Notes: a model not told the origin generated them from the sequence alone. A DNA stretch of 5,971 nt from Candidatus Kuenenia stuttgartensis (GCA_945876515.1 CAMCPF010000201.1:1-5971), one strand, 5' to 3'. Shown: positions 1 to 5,971, counted from the first letter of the stretch. Numbers and translations are program-made.

Positions 1-99
1 GTATTGGACGGGCATCGTCCAGCCGGCAAAGTCCACCATCCGGCCGCCGTGAGCGGCGTGCCAGGCGGCGAGCGGAGTTTCGAGGAGCGGGGCGGTCAT
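1..99 (-). CDS. gcvT: Aminomethyltransferase (glycine cleavage system T protein), N-terminal fragment
   Basis: The reverse strand from 99 to 1 translates without interruption into 33 residues and runs off the left edge. It begins MTAPLLETPLAAWHAAHGG and continues with a block containing R-M-V-D-F-A-G-W-x-M-P-V-Q-Y. That block matches the hallmark N-terminus of GcvT (typically TPL..H...GAKMVDFAGWxMPVQY). GcvT is the cytoplasmic, tetrahydrofolate-dependent T protein that releases ammonia and methylene-THF from the aminomethyl group carried on the lipoyl H protein. The ATG at 99-97 is chosen because an AGGA lies 7 bases upstream (110-107) and the family usually starts just before the TPL motif. 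About nine tenths of the protein (usual length about 365 residues) is outside the window. The gene is transcribed divergently from the alkyl sulfatase and is probably a housekeeping neighbour, not part of the sulfatase locus. Identification rests on the short but very characteristic motif. Confidence 0.9.
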   Translation of the reverse strand, partial: MTAPLLETPLAAWHAAHGGRMVDFAGWTMPVQY

Positions 100-106
100 G
101 TGGCAA

Positions 107-110
107 TCCT
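107..110 (-). promoter_or_regulatory. Ribosome binding site of gcvT
   Basis: On the reverse strand, AGGA (110 to 107) sits 7 bases before the ATG at 99. The reading frame stays open further upstream, so this site decides the start codon. Confidence 0.6.
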
Positions 111-213
111 GGGACCTGGAATGAGAGTTCGGCGGGAGTGTAGCAGCCACCCCGGCAGCCGATTGCGAAGGGCGGGTGACGATGGTCTGATGCGCATCGA
201 TCCCGTCCCTGAA

Positions 214-219
214 CAGGAG
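214..219 (+). promoter_or_regulatory. Ribosome binding site of the alkyl sulfatase gene
   Basis: CAGGAG lies 7 bases before the ATG at 227, a near-consensus Shine-Dalgarno at normal spacing. It supports this start, which also places a twin-arginine motif at residues 4-5. Confidence 0.75.
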
Positions 220-226
220 CCTCTCC

Positions 227-2317
227 ATGACCACCCGCCGCCAGTTCGTTCAGAGCCTTCCCGCCTTCGCCGTGGCGGCCAACATGCTCGAGGGTGAGGC
301 CGCCCCGGCGGCGCCTGCTCCCGTCGCCCCCGCCGCGGGGCACTTTCACCCCAAGGGCAAGCCGCCATCCGAGTTCACCAAGGCGGTGCTGCGAAAGGCG
401 AAGCAGGGCCTGCCGTTCGCCGACACCCGCGACTTCGACGAGCAGCGGCGGGGTCTGATCGCCCCGATGAAGGACCTCACGATCAAGACCGACGCCGGCG
501 ACGTGGTCTGGGACATGACGCGGTTCCAGTTCCTCGACCAGCAAGACGAGTTCGACTCCGTGCATCCCTCGATGCACCGGATCGGCCAGCTCAACAACAA
601 CTACGGCCTCTACGAGGTCATCCCCGGGATCTACCAGGTCCGCGGGCTCGACCTCGCCCAGACCACGTTCGTCCGCGGCAAGACCGGCTGGATCGTGTTC
701 GACTGCCTGGTCACCGCCGACGCCATGCGGGCCGCCTGGAAACTTTTCCAGAAGCACAAGGGTGAAGGGCTGCCGGTCACGGCGGTCGTCTACTCCCACT
801 CCCACGGCGATCACTGGGGCGGCGTCCGCGGCGTGGTGGACGAGGCCGACGTCCGGGCGGGCAAGGTGCAAATCCTGGCGCCCCGCGACTTCATGGAGTT
901 TTCGATCTCGGAGAACGTGTTCGCCGGCAATGCGATGAACCGGCGGCTCTTCTACCAGTACGGCGTGCTCCTGCCGGTCAGCCCCTACGGCTATGTGACC
1001 CAGGGGCTCGGCCACGCCATCTCCCGGGGCACCTCCGGCCTGATCGCCCCGACCCGCGTCGTCGACCAGGACATCGAGGAGATCGAGGTGGATGGCGTGC
1101 GGATGATCTTCCAGAACACGCCCAACACCGAGGCTCCCTCGGAGATGAATACCTACATCCCGGAGATGAAGGCCCTCTGGATCGCCGAGAACGTGTGCGC
1201 GACGCTCCACAACATCTACACGCTCCGCGGGGCGCTCGTGCGGGACGCCCTCAACTGGTCGAAGTACATCAACGAGGCTCTCTACCGCTTCGGCCAGGAG
1301 GCGGTGGTGATGTTCGGGGCCCACCACTGGCCCCGGTGGGGCAACGACCGCGTCCAGGAGATCCTCCGGGGCCAGCGGGATCTCTACGCGCACTTCAACA
1401 ACCAGGTGCTGCATCTGGCCAATCAGGGCGTCACGGTCAACCAGATCCACAACGTCTACGAGCTGCCGAAGAGCCTCCAGCAGCGGTGGGACTGCCGCGG
1501 CTACCACGGCTCGGTGCCTCACAACGCCCGGGCCGTCGTGAACCGCTATCTCGGCTACTGGGACTGCAATCCCGCCACGCTGATCCCGCTCTCTCCCGAG
1601 GACTCGGCGCCCTTGTATGTCGAGATGATGGGGGGCGCCGACAAGATCATGGTCAAGGCGCGGCAACTGCACGATGCGGGCGAATACCTGCTGGCCATGG
1701 AGATCCTCGACAAGCTCGTGCACGCCGAACCGACGAACCGGGCGGCCAAGGATCTGCTGGCCGACGTCTTCGAGCAGATCGGCTACCAGCAGGAGAACCC
1801 CGGCCTGCGAAACAGCTTCCTGGCTGGCGCCTACGAGCTCCGCGAGGGCATTCCCGAGGGGGCCTCACCCAAGTCGAGCGGGCCCGACGTGATCCGGGCG
1901 ATGAGCACCGAACTGTTCCTCGACTTCCTCGGCGTGCGGATGGACAGCAGGAAGGCCGAGGGTCTGCGGTTCACGATCAACCTGATCACACCCGACAACG
2001 GGCAGAAGTTCGTGGTCGAGCTCGAGAACGCCACGCTGACCAATCTTCCCGGCTTCCTCGCCGAGAAGGCCGACCTGACGCTCACGATCAACCGCAAGGA
2101 CCTCGAGCAGACGATGATCGGGGCCAAGACGCTCGAGGCCCAGATCAAGGACGGCACGGCGAAGGTCGAGGGCGACGTCTCCATCCTGGCGAAGCTCGCA
2201 TCGACGATGGTGGACTTCGACCCCCGGTTCGAGATCCTGCCCGGCACCCGGGGCAAGGAGGAGGTCGTCCACGCCAACCCCTACGAGGCGGTGCCCGGGA
2301 AGACGATCCCCGAGTGA
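227..2317 (+). CDS. sdsA: Exported SdsA1-type alkyl sulfatase (metallo-beta-lactamase fold)
   Basis: This 696-residue protein belongs to the alkyl/aryl sulfatase group (class III, zinc-dependent) that hydrolyses alkyl sulfate esters such as dodecyl sulfate to alcohol and sulfate. Seen: a twin-arginine-like start, TRRQFVQ (residues 3-9), then a short hydrophobic stretch and an Ala/Pro-rich segment to about residue 38, suggesting Tat export. The catalytic domain spans about 120-370, with SHSHGDH at 190-196 supplying His191, His193, Asp195 and His196. Glu302 (NTPNTEAPSEM), Glu321 (WIAENV) and His366 (GAHHWPRWG) complete the binuclear zinc site. From memory these correspond to SdsA1 H169, H171, D173, H174, E280, E299 and H344, all at a constant offset of 22. 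An all-helical dimerisation domain follows at about 375-540 and a C-terminal SCP2-like lipid-binding domain at about 555-690. Length is slightly above the usual 650 or so. No damage is visible. The exact substrate (primary, secondary or other sulfate ester) cannot be read from the sequence. Confidence 0.95.
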   Translation: MTTRRQFVQSLPAFAVAANMLEGEAAPAAPAPVAPAAGHFHPKGKPPSEFTKAVLRKAKQGLPFADTRDFDEQRRGLIAPMKDLTIKTDAGDVVWDMTRFQFLDQQDEFDSVHPSMHRIGQLNNNYGLYEVIPGIYQVRGLDLAQTTFVRGKTGWIVFDCLVTADAMRAAWKLFQKHKGEGLPVTAVVYSHSHGDHWGGVRGVVDEADVRAGKVQILAPRDFMEFSISENVFAGNAMNRRLFYQYGVLLPVSPYGYVTQGLGHAISRGTSGLIAPTRVVDQDIEEIEVDGVRMIFQNTPNTEAPSEMNTYIPEMKALWIAENVCATLHNIYTLRGALVRDALNWSKYINEALYRFGQEAVVMFGAHHWPRWGNDRVQEILRGQRDLYAHFNNQVLHLANQGVTVNQIHNVYELPKSLQQRWDCRGYHGSVPHNARAVVNRYLGYWDCNPATLIPLSPEDSAPLYVEMMGGADKIMVKARQLHDAGEYLLAMEILDKLVHAEPTNRAAKDLLADVFEQIGYQQENPGLRNSFLAGAYELREGIPEGASPKSSGPDVIRAMSTELFLDFLGVRMDSRKAEGLRFTINLITPDNGQKFVVELENATLTNLPGFLAEKADLTLTINRKDLEQTMIGAKTLEAQIKDGTAKVEGDVSILAKLASTMVDFDPRFEILPGTRGKEEVVHANPYEAVPGKTIPE

Positions 2318-2352
2318 GCGGCGGCTTTCCCCAGCCCGCACGACCGGATTTC

Positions 2353-2382
2353 TTGACGCAATCGCCACGCTCGGCCGATGAG
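2353..2382 (+). promoter_or_regulatory. Possible sigma70-type promoter for the porin operon
   Basis: TTGACG (2353-2358) matches five of six bases of the -35 consensus. At an 18-base spacing it is followed by GATGAG (2377-2382), a poor -10 with three of six matches. It lies about 130 bases before the porin start. In GC-rich sequence this is weak evidence. It is listed because the 192-base gap after the sulfatase stop leaves room for a separate promoter. Confidence 0.25.
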
Positions 2383-2402
2383 CAACCGCAGAGGAGTTGC
2401 TC
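2380..2402 (+). other. Stem-loop in the porin leader
   Basis: GAGCAAC (2380-2386) is the exact reverse complement of GTTGCTC (2396-2402), separated by a 9-base loop (CGCAGAGGA). No T-run follows, so it is not a standard intrinsic terminator. It sits between the alkyl sulfatase stop and the porin start, where an mRNA processing or stabilising hairpin or an attenuator would be plausible. A purine-rich AGAGGAG overlaps the loop and the 3' arm, but no in-frame start codon follows at usable distance. Confidence 0.4.
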
Positions 2403-2509
2403 GAGCCACGGGGGAGGCCTGCGCACAGCCGCCCACCTTTCGCGGTCTGCCCACGCTGCCACGAGCCCGCCCGGCTCGCGGGCCGGCCACGGGCCCGGAA
2501 CGTTGCATC

Positions 2510-3940
2510 ATGCCCACGTCAGGAAGACAGCGATCCGGTCTGTGGGCCGTCTGCGGCAGCTTGGCCGCTGCCGCCTGTCTTGCCGCGGCTGCGAGTGACG
2601 CGCCACCTGCCCCGGCTGCCGAGCCTGCCCTCGTTGACGTCGTGGTTGAGGCGATTCCGCCGCCGGTTCCCGAAGCCTGGGAGGCCGAGTTCGCCGCGGC
2701 AGGATCGTCGTGCACGGGCTGCGCTGGATCCGATTCTGCCTGGGGTGGCGGTCGGTTCTATGCGGACTACGACGACGGCTTCGCCATCCTGCCACGCGAC
2801 CCCGACGCGACGCCGTATTCACTGCGCATCCGCAATCAGAACATGTTCCGCTACGACGGGTTCTCGCGGGCCGAGCCTTCGTGGACCGACAGCGCAGGCA
2901 ACCAACTTCCGATCAACAACTCCAACTACTTCGGCATCCCGCGGGGTCGGTTGATCTTCTCGGGCAATGCCCTGCTGCCGAAGCTCTCGTACCTCCTGAA
3001 CATCGACTACAACTCCGTCACCAGCCAGCCGATCGGCTTCCGCGCGTTTTGGCTCAGCTACCGGTTCAGCAAGGCCCTCGAACTGTACATGGGCCAGTCG
3101 AAGGTGCCGGGGTCGCGGGAGTGGATCGAGAGCGCCTTCGCGCCGCTCCAGAGCGCTGATCGCACCATGGCGACGACGTTCTTCCGGCCCAGCTTGAGCC
3201 AGGGCATGTGGATCATGGGAGAGCCGCTCGATGATTTTTACTACCACGCCATGGTGTCCAACGGGTTCAACACGCTGAACCTTGTGCCCGAGGACCTCAA
3301 CAATCGCTTCGCCTGGTCGGCCTCGGCCTGGTGGGAGCCGTGGGGGATTTTTGGCCGCGGCTACTCCGATCTCCAGGATCACGAGGAAGCCGCGGTCCGG
3401 CTCGGAGCCTGCTACACCTTCGCGCTGGGCGCCGGCAATCAGGCCGACAGCGACGCGGTGGAAAACTCGCCTGTCCGGCTCTCGGACGGCACGATCATCA
3501 CGACGCCAGGCGCACTCTCCCCCAGCGTGACCTTGCAGTCGTACGACATCTCCCTGGCGGCGATCGACTGGGCCTGGAAATACCGCGGCCTGAGCCTGTC
3601 ATCGGAACTGTACTTTCAGGACCTGCTCGGCCTGCAGGGCACCGGACCGCTTCCGATCACCTCGACGTCGGCCTTCGGCGGCTTCGTCAAAGGCGGCTTG
3701 TTCGTCGTGCCGCGGGAGACCGAGGTCTACGCCCGCTCCTCGTACGTCACCGGCGGCTACGGCTCCGGGTACGAACTCGGAGGCGGGTTCAACCAGTTCT
3801 TCCTCCCGGGGAAGGACAACCTGTTTTTCACCTGCGATGCCGCCTGGCTCCAGAACTCGCCCGCCGGTCAGAACCGGACCGGCTTCGTGGCAGGCCAGAC
3901 CGGTCTGCTCGTGCGGGCGCAGGTCGTCGCCGTCTTCTGA
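2510..3940 (+). CDS. Phosphate-selective porin O/P-like outer-membrane beta-barrel protein
   Basis: This is a 476-residue outer-membrane protein resembling the OprO/OprP family, whose known members form trimeric anion-selective channels for phosphate or polyphosphate. Seen: an n-region with Arg6 and Arg8, a hydrophobic segment at 11-28 (signal peptide), a Pro/Ala and acidic linker at about 30-80 with a CxxC (Cys68, Cys71), then alternating aromatic/polar strands to the end. The most diagnostic stretch is at about 145-235: RGRLIFSGNALL, a GQSKVPGSREW motif (195-205) and DRTMATTFFRPS, as in the porin O/P family. The last residue is Phe, the usual beta-signal of OM barrels. The frame is open 44 codons further upstream (to an ATG at 2378), but that extension is Arg/Pro-rich and would bury the signal peptide, so the ATG at 2510 is preferred. 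Its Shine-Dalgarno is weak (GGAA 2497-2500). Ion selectivity cannot be predicted. In this neighbourhood sulfate or sulfate esters are as plausible as phosphate. Confidence 0.85.
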   Translation: MPTSGRQRSGLWAVCGSLAAAACLAAAASDAPPAPAAEPALVDVVVEAIPPPVPEAWEAEFAAAGSSCTGCAGSDSAWGGGRFYADYDDGFAILPRDPDATPYSLRIRNQNMFRYDGFSRAEPSWTDSAGNQLPINNSNYFGIPRGRLIFSGNALLPKLSYLLNIDYNSVTSQPIGFRAFWLSYRFSKALELYMGQSKVPGSREWIESAFAPLQSADRTMATTFFRPSLSQGMWIMGEPLDDFYYHAMVSNGFNTLNLVPEDLNNRFAWSASAWWEPWGIFGRGYSDLQDHEEAAVRLGACYTFALGAGNQADSDAVENSPVRLSDGTIITTPGALSPSVTLQSYDISLAAIDWAWKYRGLSLSSELYFQDLLGLQGTGPLPITSTSAFGGFVKGGLFVVPRETEVYARSSYVTGGYGSGYELGGGFNQFFLPGKDNLFFTCDAAWLQNSPAGQNRTGFVAGQTGLLVRAQVVAVF

Positions 3941-3943
3941 GGA
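3939..3943 (+). promoter_or_regulatory. Ribosome binding site of the OprB-like gene, overlapping the upstream stop
   Basis: GAGGA at 3939-3943 shares two bases with the TGA stop of the preceding porin (3938-3940) and lies 8 bases before the ATG at 3952. It decides the start, because the frame is open for over 200 codons upstream. The layout suggests translational coupling of the two porins. Confidence 0.8.
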
Positions 3944-3951
3944 CAAAAGCC

Positions 3952-5406
3952 ATGAGATCCATCCGGCTCTCGATCGTGATCGGCCTGGCGTTGGCTGGGG
4001 CCGCCGGGGCTTGCCGTGGCCAAGAGACCAACGCCGAAGGGCAGGTCGTCACGGAACGCCTCACGCATCCCTATTCCATCGATCTCTTGCCCGACGATCC
4101 GGCCCCACCGCCCTTCGAGGCCGCGCCGGATGACGGCGGAGCGACCGCGGCCACGCGGGCCGACGCTTTCGGACCCAAAACGGTGACGGGCGACCTCTTC
4201 GACCGTTGGCTGTCCACGAAGGAGTCGGGCATCACCTTCGGCGGCCGGGTCACGCAGTTCGCCTTCGGGCTCGCCGGCGGCATCGATCAGCCCGTGCCTC
4301 CGCCACTCGGGCAGGGCGACGTCTTCAAGTACACCGGCCGCAGCGAATACGACGCCGTCTTCGACCTGGAGAAGTTCGGCGGCCTGCCCCATGGGCGGCT
4401 GCTCGTGCGGGCCGAGCAGTGGTATGGCGAGTATGGCAACGTGTCGCTGCGGTCGGGCACCTTCACGCCGCCGGTGTTTCCCGCGCTCCTCCCGCCCCGC
4501 CCCAACGACGCGGGCGTGCCCTACATCACCAACTTCCTGTTCACGCAGCCCCTGTCGCCGAACTGGGTGGTGTTCGGCGGGAAAAAGGACGTGCTCGGCT
4601 CCTTCGACCAAGACGTCTTCGCCGGCGGCGACGGCACCGACCAGTTCGTCAACCAGGCGCTGATCGCCAATCCGCAGTTCCTGCTCGGGATGCCCTACTC
4701 CTTCTTCACCGCGGGCATCGTCTCGCCCCGCGACTGGGGCGGTCTGGCGATGTTCGTCATGGATCCCAAGAACCGCACCGCCGACTTCATGCAGTTCGGC
4801 GACCTGTTTCAGCAGGGGATCATCATCGGCGGCGAGGTCAAGGCGAAGACGATGTTCTTCGACCTGCCGGGCCAGCAGCACGTGGGCGGCGTCTGGAAGC
4901 ACCAGCAGCAGCTCGACCTGCGGTTCGCCTTCGCGCCGCCGGAGCCAGGCTATGAGCCCGGTTACGGGCCCCCGGCCGCCGGCCCACGGACGCTCTGGGA
5001 TTCGTGGCTCGTGTACTACGGCTTCGACCAGTATTTCGTCCGCTACACCGACGATCCCGACCGGGGCTGGGGCCTGTTCGGCCGGGCGTCGATCGGCGAC
5101 GGCAACCCCAACCCGATCGAATACTTCCTCAGCACGGGGATCGGCGGGTTCAGCCCCCTGGGGCGGCGGCGGGGCGATACCTTCGGCCTGGGCTGGTTCC
5201 TGGTAGGCACGAGTGACGAGTTTGGCCCCGTACCTCGGGCCCTGTTCGGCCCGCGGGTGGGGCAGGGGCTCGAGTGGTTCTACAACATTCAAGCCACGCC
5301 CTGGCTGAACATCACGCCCGACCTGCAGTGGATCCGCCCCGGGCTGGGGGCGATCTCAACCGACAACGCGTTTGTGTATGGCGTGCGGGCCAACGCCACG
5401 TTTTGA
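3952..5406 (+). CDS. oprB: OprB-family carbohydrate porin
   Basis: This is a 484-residue outer-membrane porin of the OprB family, whose characterised members admit glucose and other sugars. Seen: a signal peptide with Arg2 and Arg5 and a hydrophobic core at 6-20, then Cys21 in an A-G-A-C context. That is only a poor lipobox because position -3 is Ala. An acidic, Pro-rich linker follows at about 25-75. The OprB body runs from about 80, with GITFGGRVTQFAFG, a YDAVFDLEKFGG strand and a GLPHGRLLVRAEQWYG segment. The C-terminal family signature includes EWFYNIQATPWLNITPDLQW (441-460) and ends in YGVRANATF (476-484) with terminal Phe. A Gly/Pro-rich insert, PEPGYEPGYGPP (330-341), probably lies in a surface loop. 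The start at 3952 is fixed by the signal peptide and a strong Shine-Dalgarno. The gene follows the other barrel gene by 11 bases and very probably shares its transcript. Sugar specificity is not readable. Confidence 0.9.
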   Translation: MRSIRLSIVIGLALAGAAGACRGQETNAEGQVVTERLTHPYSIDLLPDDPAPPPFEAAPDDGGATAATRADAFGPKTVTGDLFDRWLSTKESGITFGGRVTQFAFGLAGGIDQPVPPPLGQGDVFKYTGRSEYDAVFDLEKFGGLPHGRLLVRAEQWYGEYGNVSLRSGTFTPPVFPALLPPRPNDAGVPYITNFLFTQPLSPNWVVFGGKKDVLGSFDQDVFAGGDGTDQFVNQALIANPQFLLGMPYSFFTAGIVSPRDWGGLAMFVMDPKNRTADFMQFGDLFQQGIIIGGEVKAKTMFFDLPGQQHVGGVWKHQQQLDLRFAFAPPEPGYEPGYGPPAAGPRTLWDSWLVYYGFDQYFVRYTDDPDRGWGLFGRASIGDGNPNPIEYFLSTGIGGFSPLGRRRGDTFGLGWFLVGTSDEFGPVPRALFGPRVGQGLEWFYNIQATPWLNITPDLQWIRPGLGAISTDNAFVYGVRANATF

Positions 5407-5426
5407 GCGCCGCTCCAGCGGGTCCG
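5407..5426. other. Short convergent gap between oprB and the sulfatase pseudogene
   Basis: Only 20 bases separate the two convergent stop codons. They hold a 5-bp inverted repeat, CCGCT/AGCGG (5410-5421), with no T-run on either strand. I find no credible intrinsic terminator, so transcription from either side may run into the other gene or end by Rho. Confidence 0.5.
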
Positions 5427-5971
5427 TCAGGGGCCACCGGCTGCGCCCGCCTGCAGTTTCTCCATGACGTTGTCGAGCGAAAAACTCGCTGCCTTCATCC
5501 GCGGCGGATAGTCCTTGAACGTCGCCAGGAACTGTCCGACGTAAGCCTGGGCCGGCACCAGCATGAAGGCGCGGTCGATCATCCAGTCGTAGTAGGTGTT
5601 GGACGTGATGGAGGCCCGCTCTTAGGAATCGCGGCGGAGATTGAACACCAGCGGGATGCGGAGCGGGGTGAAGGGCTCCATCCAGACGCGGAGGGTGCCC
5701 TGTGTCTTCTGCTCCATGAAGATGAACTTCCAGTCGGCATACCGCAGCGCGGTCAGGTCGCCGTCATCGGAGAAATAGAAGATCTCCTTCCGCGGGCTCG
5801 GCACGCCCTGGGGATCCTTGAGGGGGGCGGTCAGGTCGTAGCCGTCGAGGTGCACCTTGTATTCGCGGCCCGAGGCCGATGACGTGTAGCCGTCCAGCAG
5901 GTCCTGCTTGATGTGGGGCTTGCCGGCCGCCGCCAGGAAGGTCGGCAGCCAATCCATGTGATGGACGATCC
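5427..5971 (-). pseudogene. Type I arylsulfatase-family gene, 3' part, interrupted by an in-frame stop
   Basis: Reading leftwards from 5969, 115 codons give I-V-H-H-MDWLPTFLAAAGKP, a KEIFYFSDDGDLTALRY segment, ADWKFIFMEQ and PLRIPLVFNLRRDS. This is the C-terminal third of a formylglycine-dependent type I sulfatase of the alkaline phosphatase superfamily (arylsulfatase A-like), which hydrolyses organic sulfate esters in the periplasm or outside. A TAA at 5624-5622 then stops the frame. Without any shift, the next 64 codons read ERASITSNTYYDWMIDRAFM followed by LVPAQAYVGQFLATFKDYPP and ...FSLDNVMEKLQAG, ending at TGA (5429-5427). That is the normal C-terminus of this family, where the interrupted spot usually reads D-P-Y/F-E-R-A. 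A change from TAC to TAA would explain it. The Cys/Ser motif carrying formylglycine and the metal ligands lie outside the window. It may be a recent pseudogene, a shortened working enzyme or a sequencing error. Confidence 0.85.
5622..5624 (-). other. Premature in-frame TAA in the sulfatase gene
   Basis: The codon order on the reverse strand is GAT TCC TAA GAG CGG, where relatives have D-P-(Y/F)-E-R. The three intact plus-strand genes here all stop with TGA, as does the original end of this gene. The lone TAA therefore looks like a mutated TAC, not an evolved terminus. Confidence 0.8.

Larger units (their letters stand above)
100..226. promoter_or_regulatory. Divergent intergenic region between gcvT and the alkyl sulfatase gene
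   Basis: These 127 bases must hold the 5' signals of both divergent genes. On the reverse strand there is a -10-like TACACT (142 to 137) but no convincing -35 at the right distance. On the forward strand I see no good sigma70-type pair. A perfect 10-bp palindrome, GATGCGCATC (189-198), lies 28 bases before the sulfatase start and could be an operator or a chance match. No start-to-stop gene of credible composition lies here. Confidence 0.4.

Noticed and set aside
4..297. A 97-codon plus-strand frame and a 90-codon minus-strand frame at the left end
   Set aside because: They overlap the gcvT start and the sulfatase start and have no family resemblance.
2465..2500. GC-rich hairpins and the palindromes GGCCGGCC and CGGGCCCG before the porin start
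   Set aside because: Such short all-GC self-complementary stretches are expected often in DNA this GC-rich, and I see no arrangement pointing to a riboswitch or operator.
2378..2509. A 44-residue N-terminal extension of the porin O/P-like protein
   Set aside because: The extension is Arg/Pro-rich, has no ribosome binding site before 2378, and would place the signal peptide internally.
1195..2598. A 467-codon open frame overlapping the alkyl sulfatase in another frame
   Set aside because: Arg/Gly/Pro-rich low-information translation within a well-supported gene. It is a by-product of high GC content.
3331..3951. A 207-codon upstream extension of the OprB-like frame
   Set aside because: It overlaps the upstream porin in a different frame, has shadow-like Arg-rich composition, and would bury the signal peptide that follows the strong ribosome binding site at 3939-3943.
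4939..4974. Repeated EPGY in the OprB-like protein as a tandem repeat of interest
   Set aside because: Only two copies in a short Gly/Pro-rich stretch. It is best explained as an ordinary surface loop.
3868..5292. A 474-codon open frame on the minus strand opposite the OprB-like gene
   Set aside because: It lies antisense to a clear porin, is rich in Arg, Glu, Pro and Ala as expected for the complement of GC-rich coding DNA, and shows no recognisable domain or ribosome binding site.
5410..5421. Inverted repeat CCGCT/AGCGG as a bidirectional terminator
   Set aside because: The stem is only five base pairs with a two-base loop, and there is no T-run on either side.
5274..5882. A 202-codon plus-strand frame across the right end
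   Set aside because: It is antisense to the recognisable sulfatase tail and has no domain of its own.

Overview
The window is GC-rich and carries genes typical of a bacterium with a Gram-negative-type outer membrane: two outer-membrane beta-barrel proteins with signal peptides and C-terminal phenylalanine, an exported alkyl sulfatase and a type I sulfatase. A sulfatase-rich, high-GC genome with long proline/alanine linkers behind the porin signal peptides fits a planctomycete (Pirellulales-like) best. That placement is an inference from style, and a proteobacterium cannot be excluded.

Layout from left to right. Bases 1-99 (minus) are the first 33 codons of gcvT, the glycine-cleavage aminomethyltransferase, which leaves the window to the left. 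A 127-base divergent spacer follows. Bases 227-2317 (plus) encode a complete SdsA1-type alkyl sulfatase with a Tat-like signal and a full set of predicted zinc ligands. A 192-base spacer contains a possible promoter and a 7-bp stem-loop. Bases 2510-3940 (plus) encode a phosphate-selective porin O/P-like barrel. Its stop codon overlaps the Shine-Dalgarno of an OprB-type porin gene at 3952-5406, so the two are very probably one transcript. Only 20 bases further on, the convergent 3' end of an arylsulfatase-family gene (5427-5971, minus) begins. This gene is interrupted by one in-frame TAA at 5622-5624, after which 64 codons of recognisable sulfatase C-terminus remain in the same frame.

Read together, the centre of the window looks like a sulfate-ester uptake and hydrolysis locus. 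The two porins could admit small anionic or sugar-like solutes, and the exported sulfatases could release sulfate and the alcohol outside the cytoplasm. This functional link rests on gene neighbourhood and is inference. I saw no tRNA, rRNA, CRISPR array, insertion sequence or phage gene, and no wholly novel system. The most unusual items are the nonsense codon in the arylsulfatase and the coupled pair of porins from different families.
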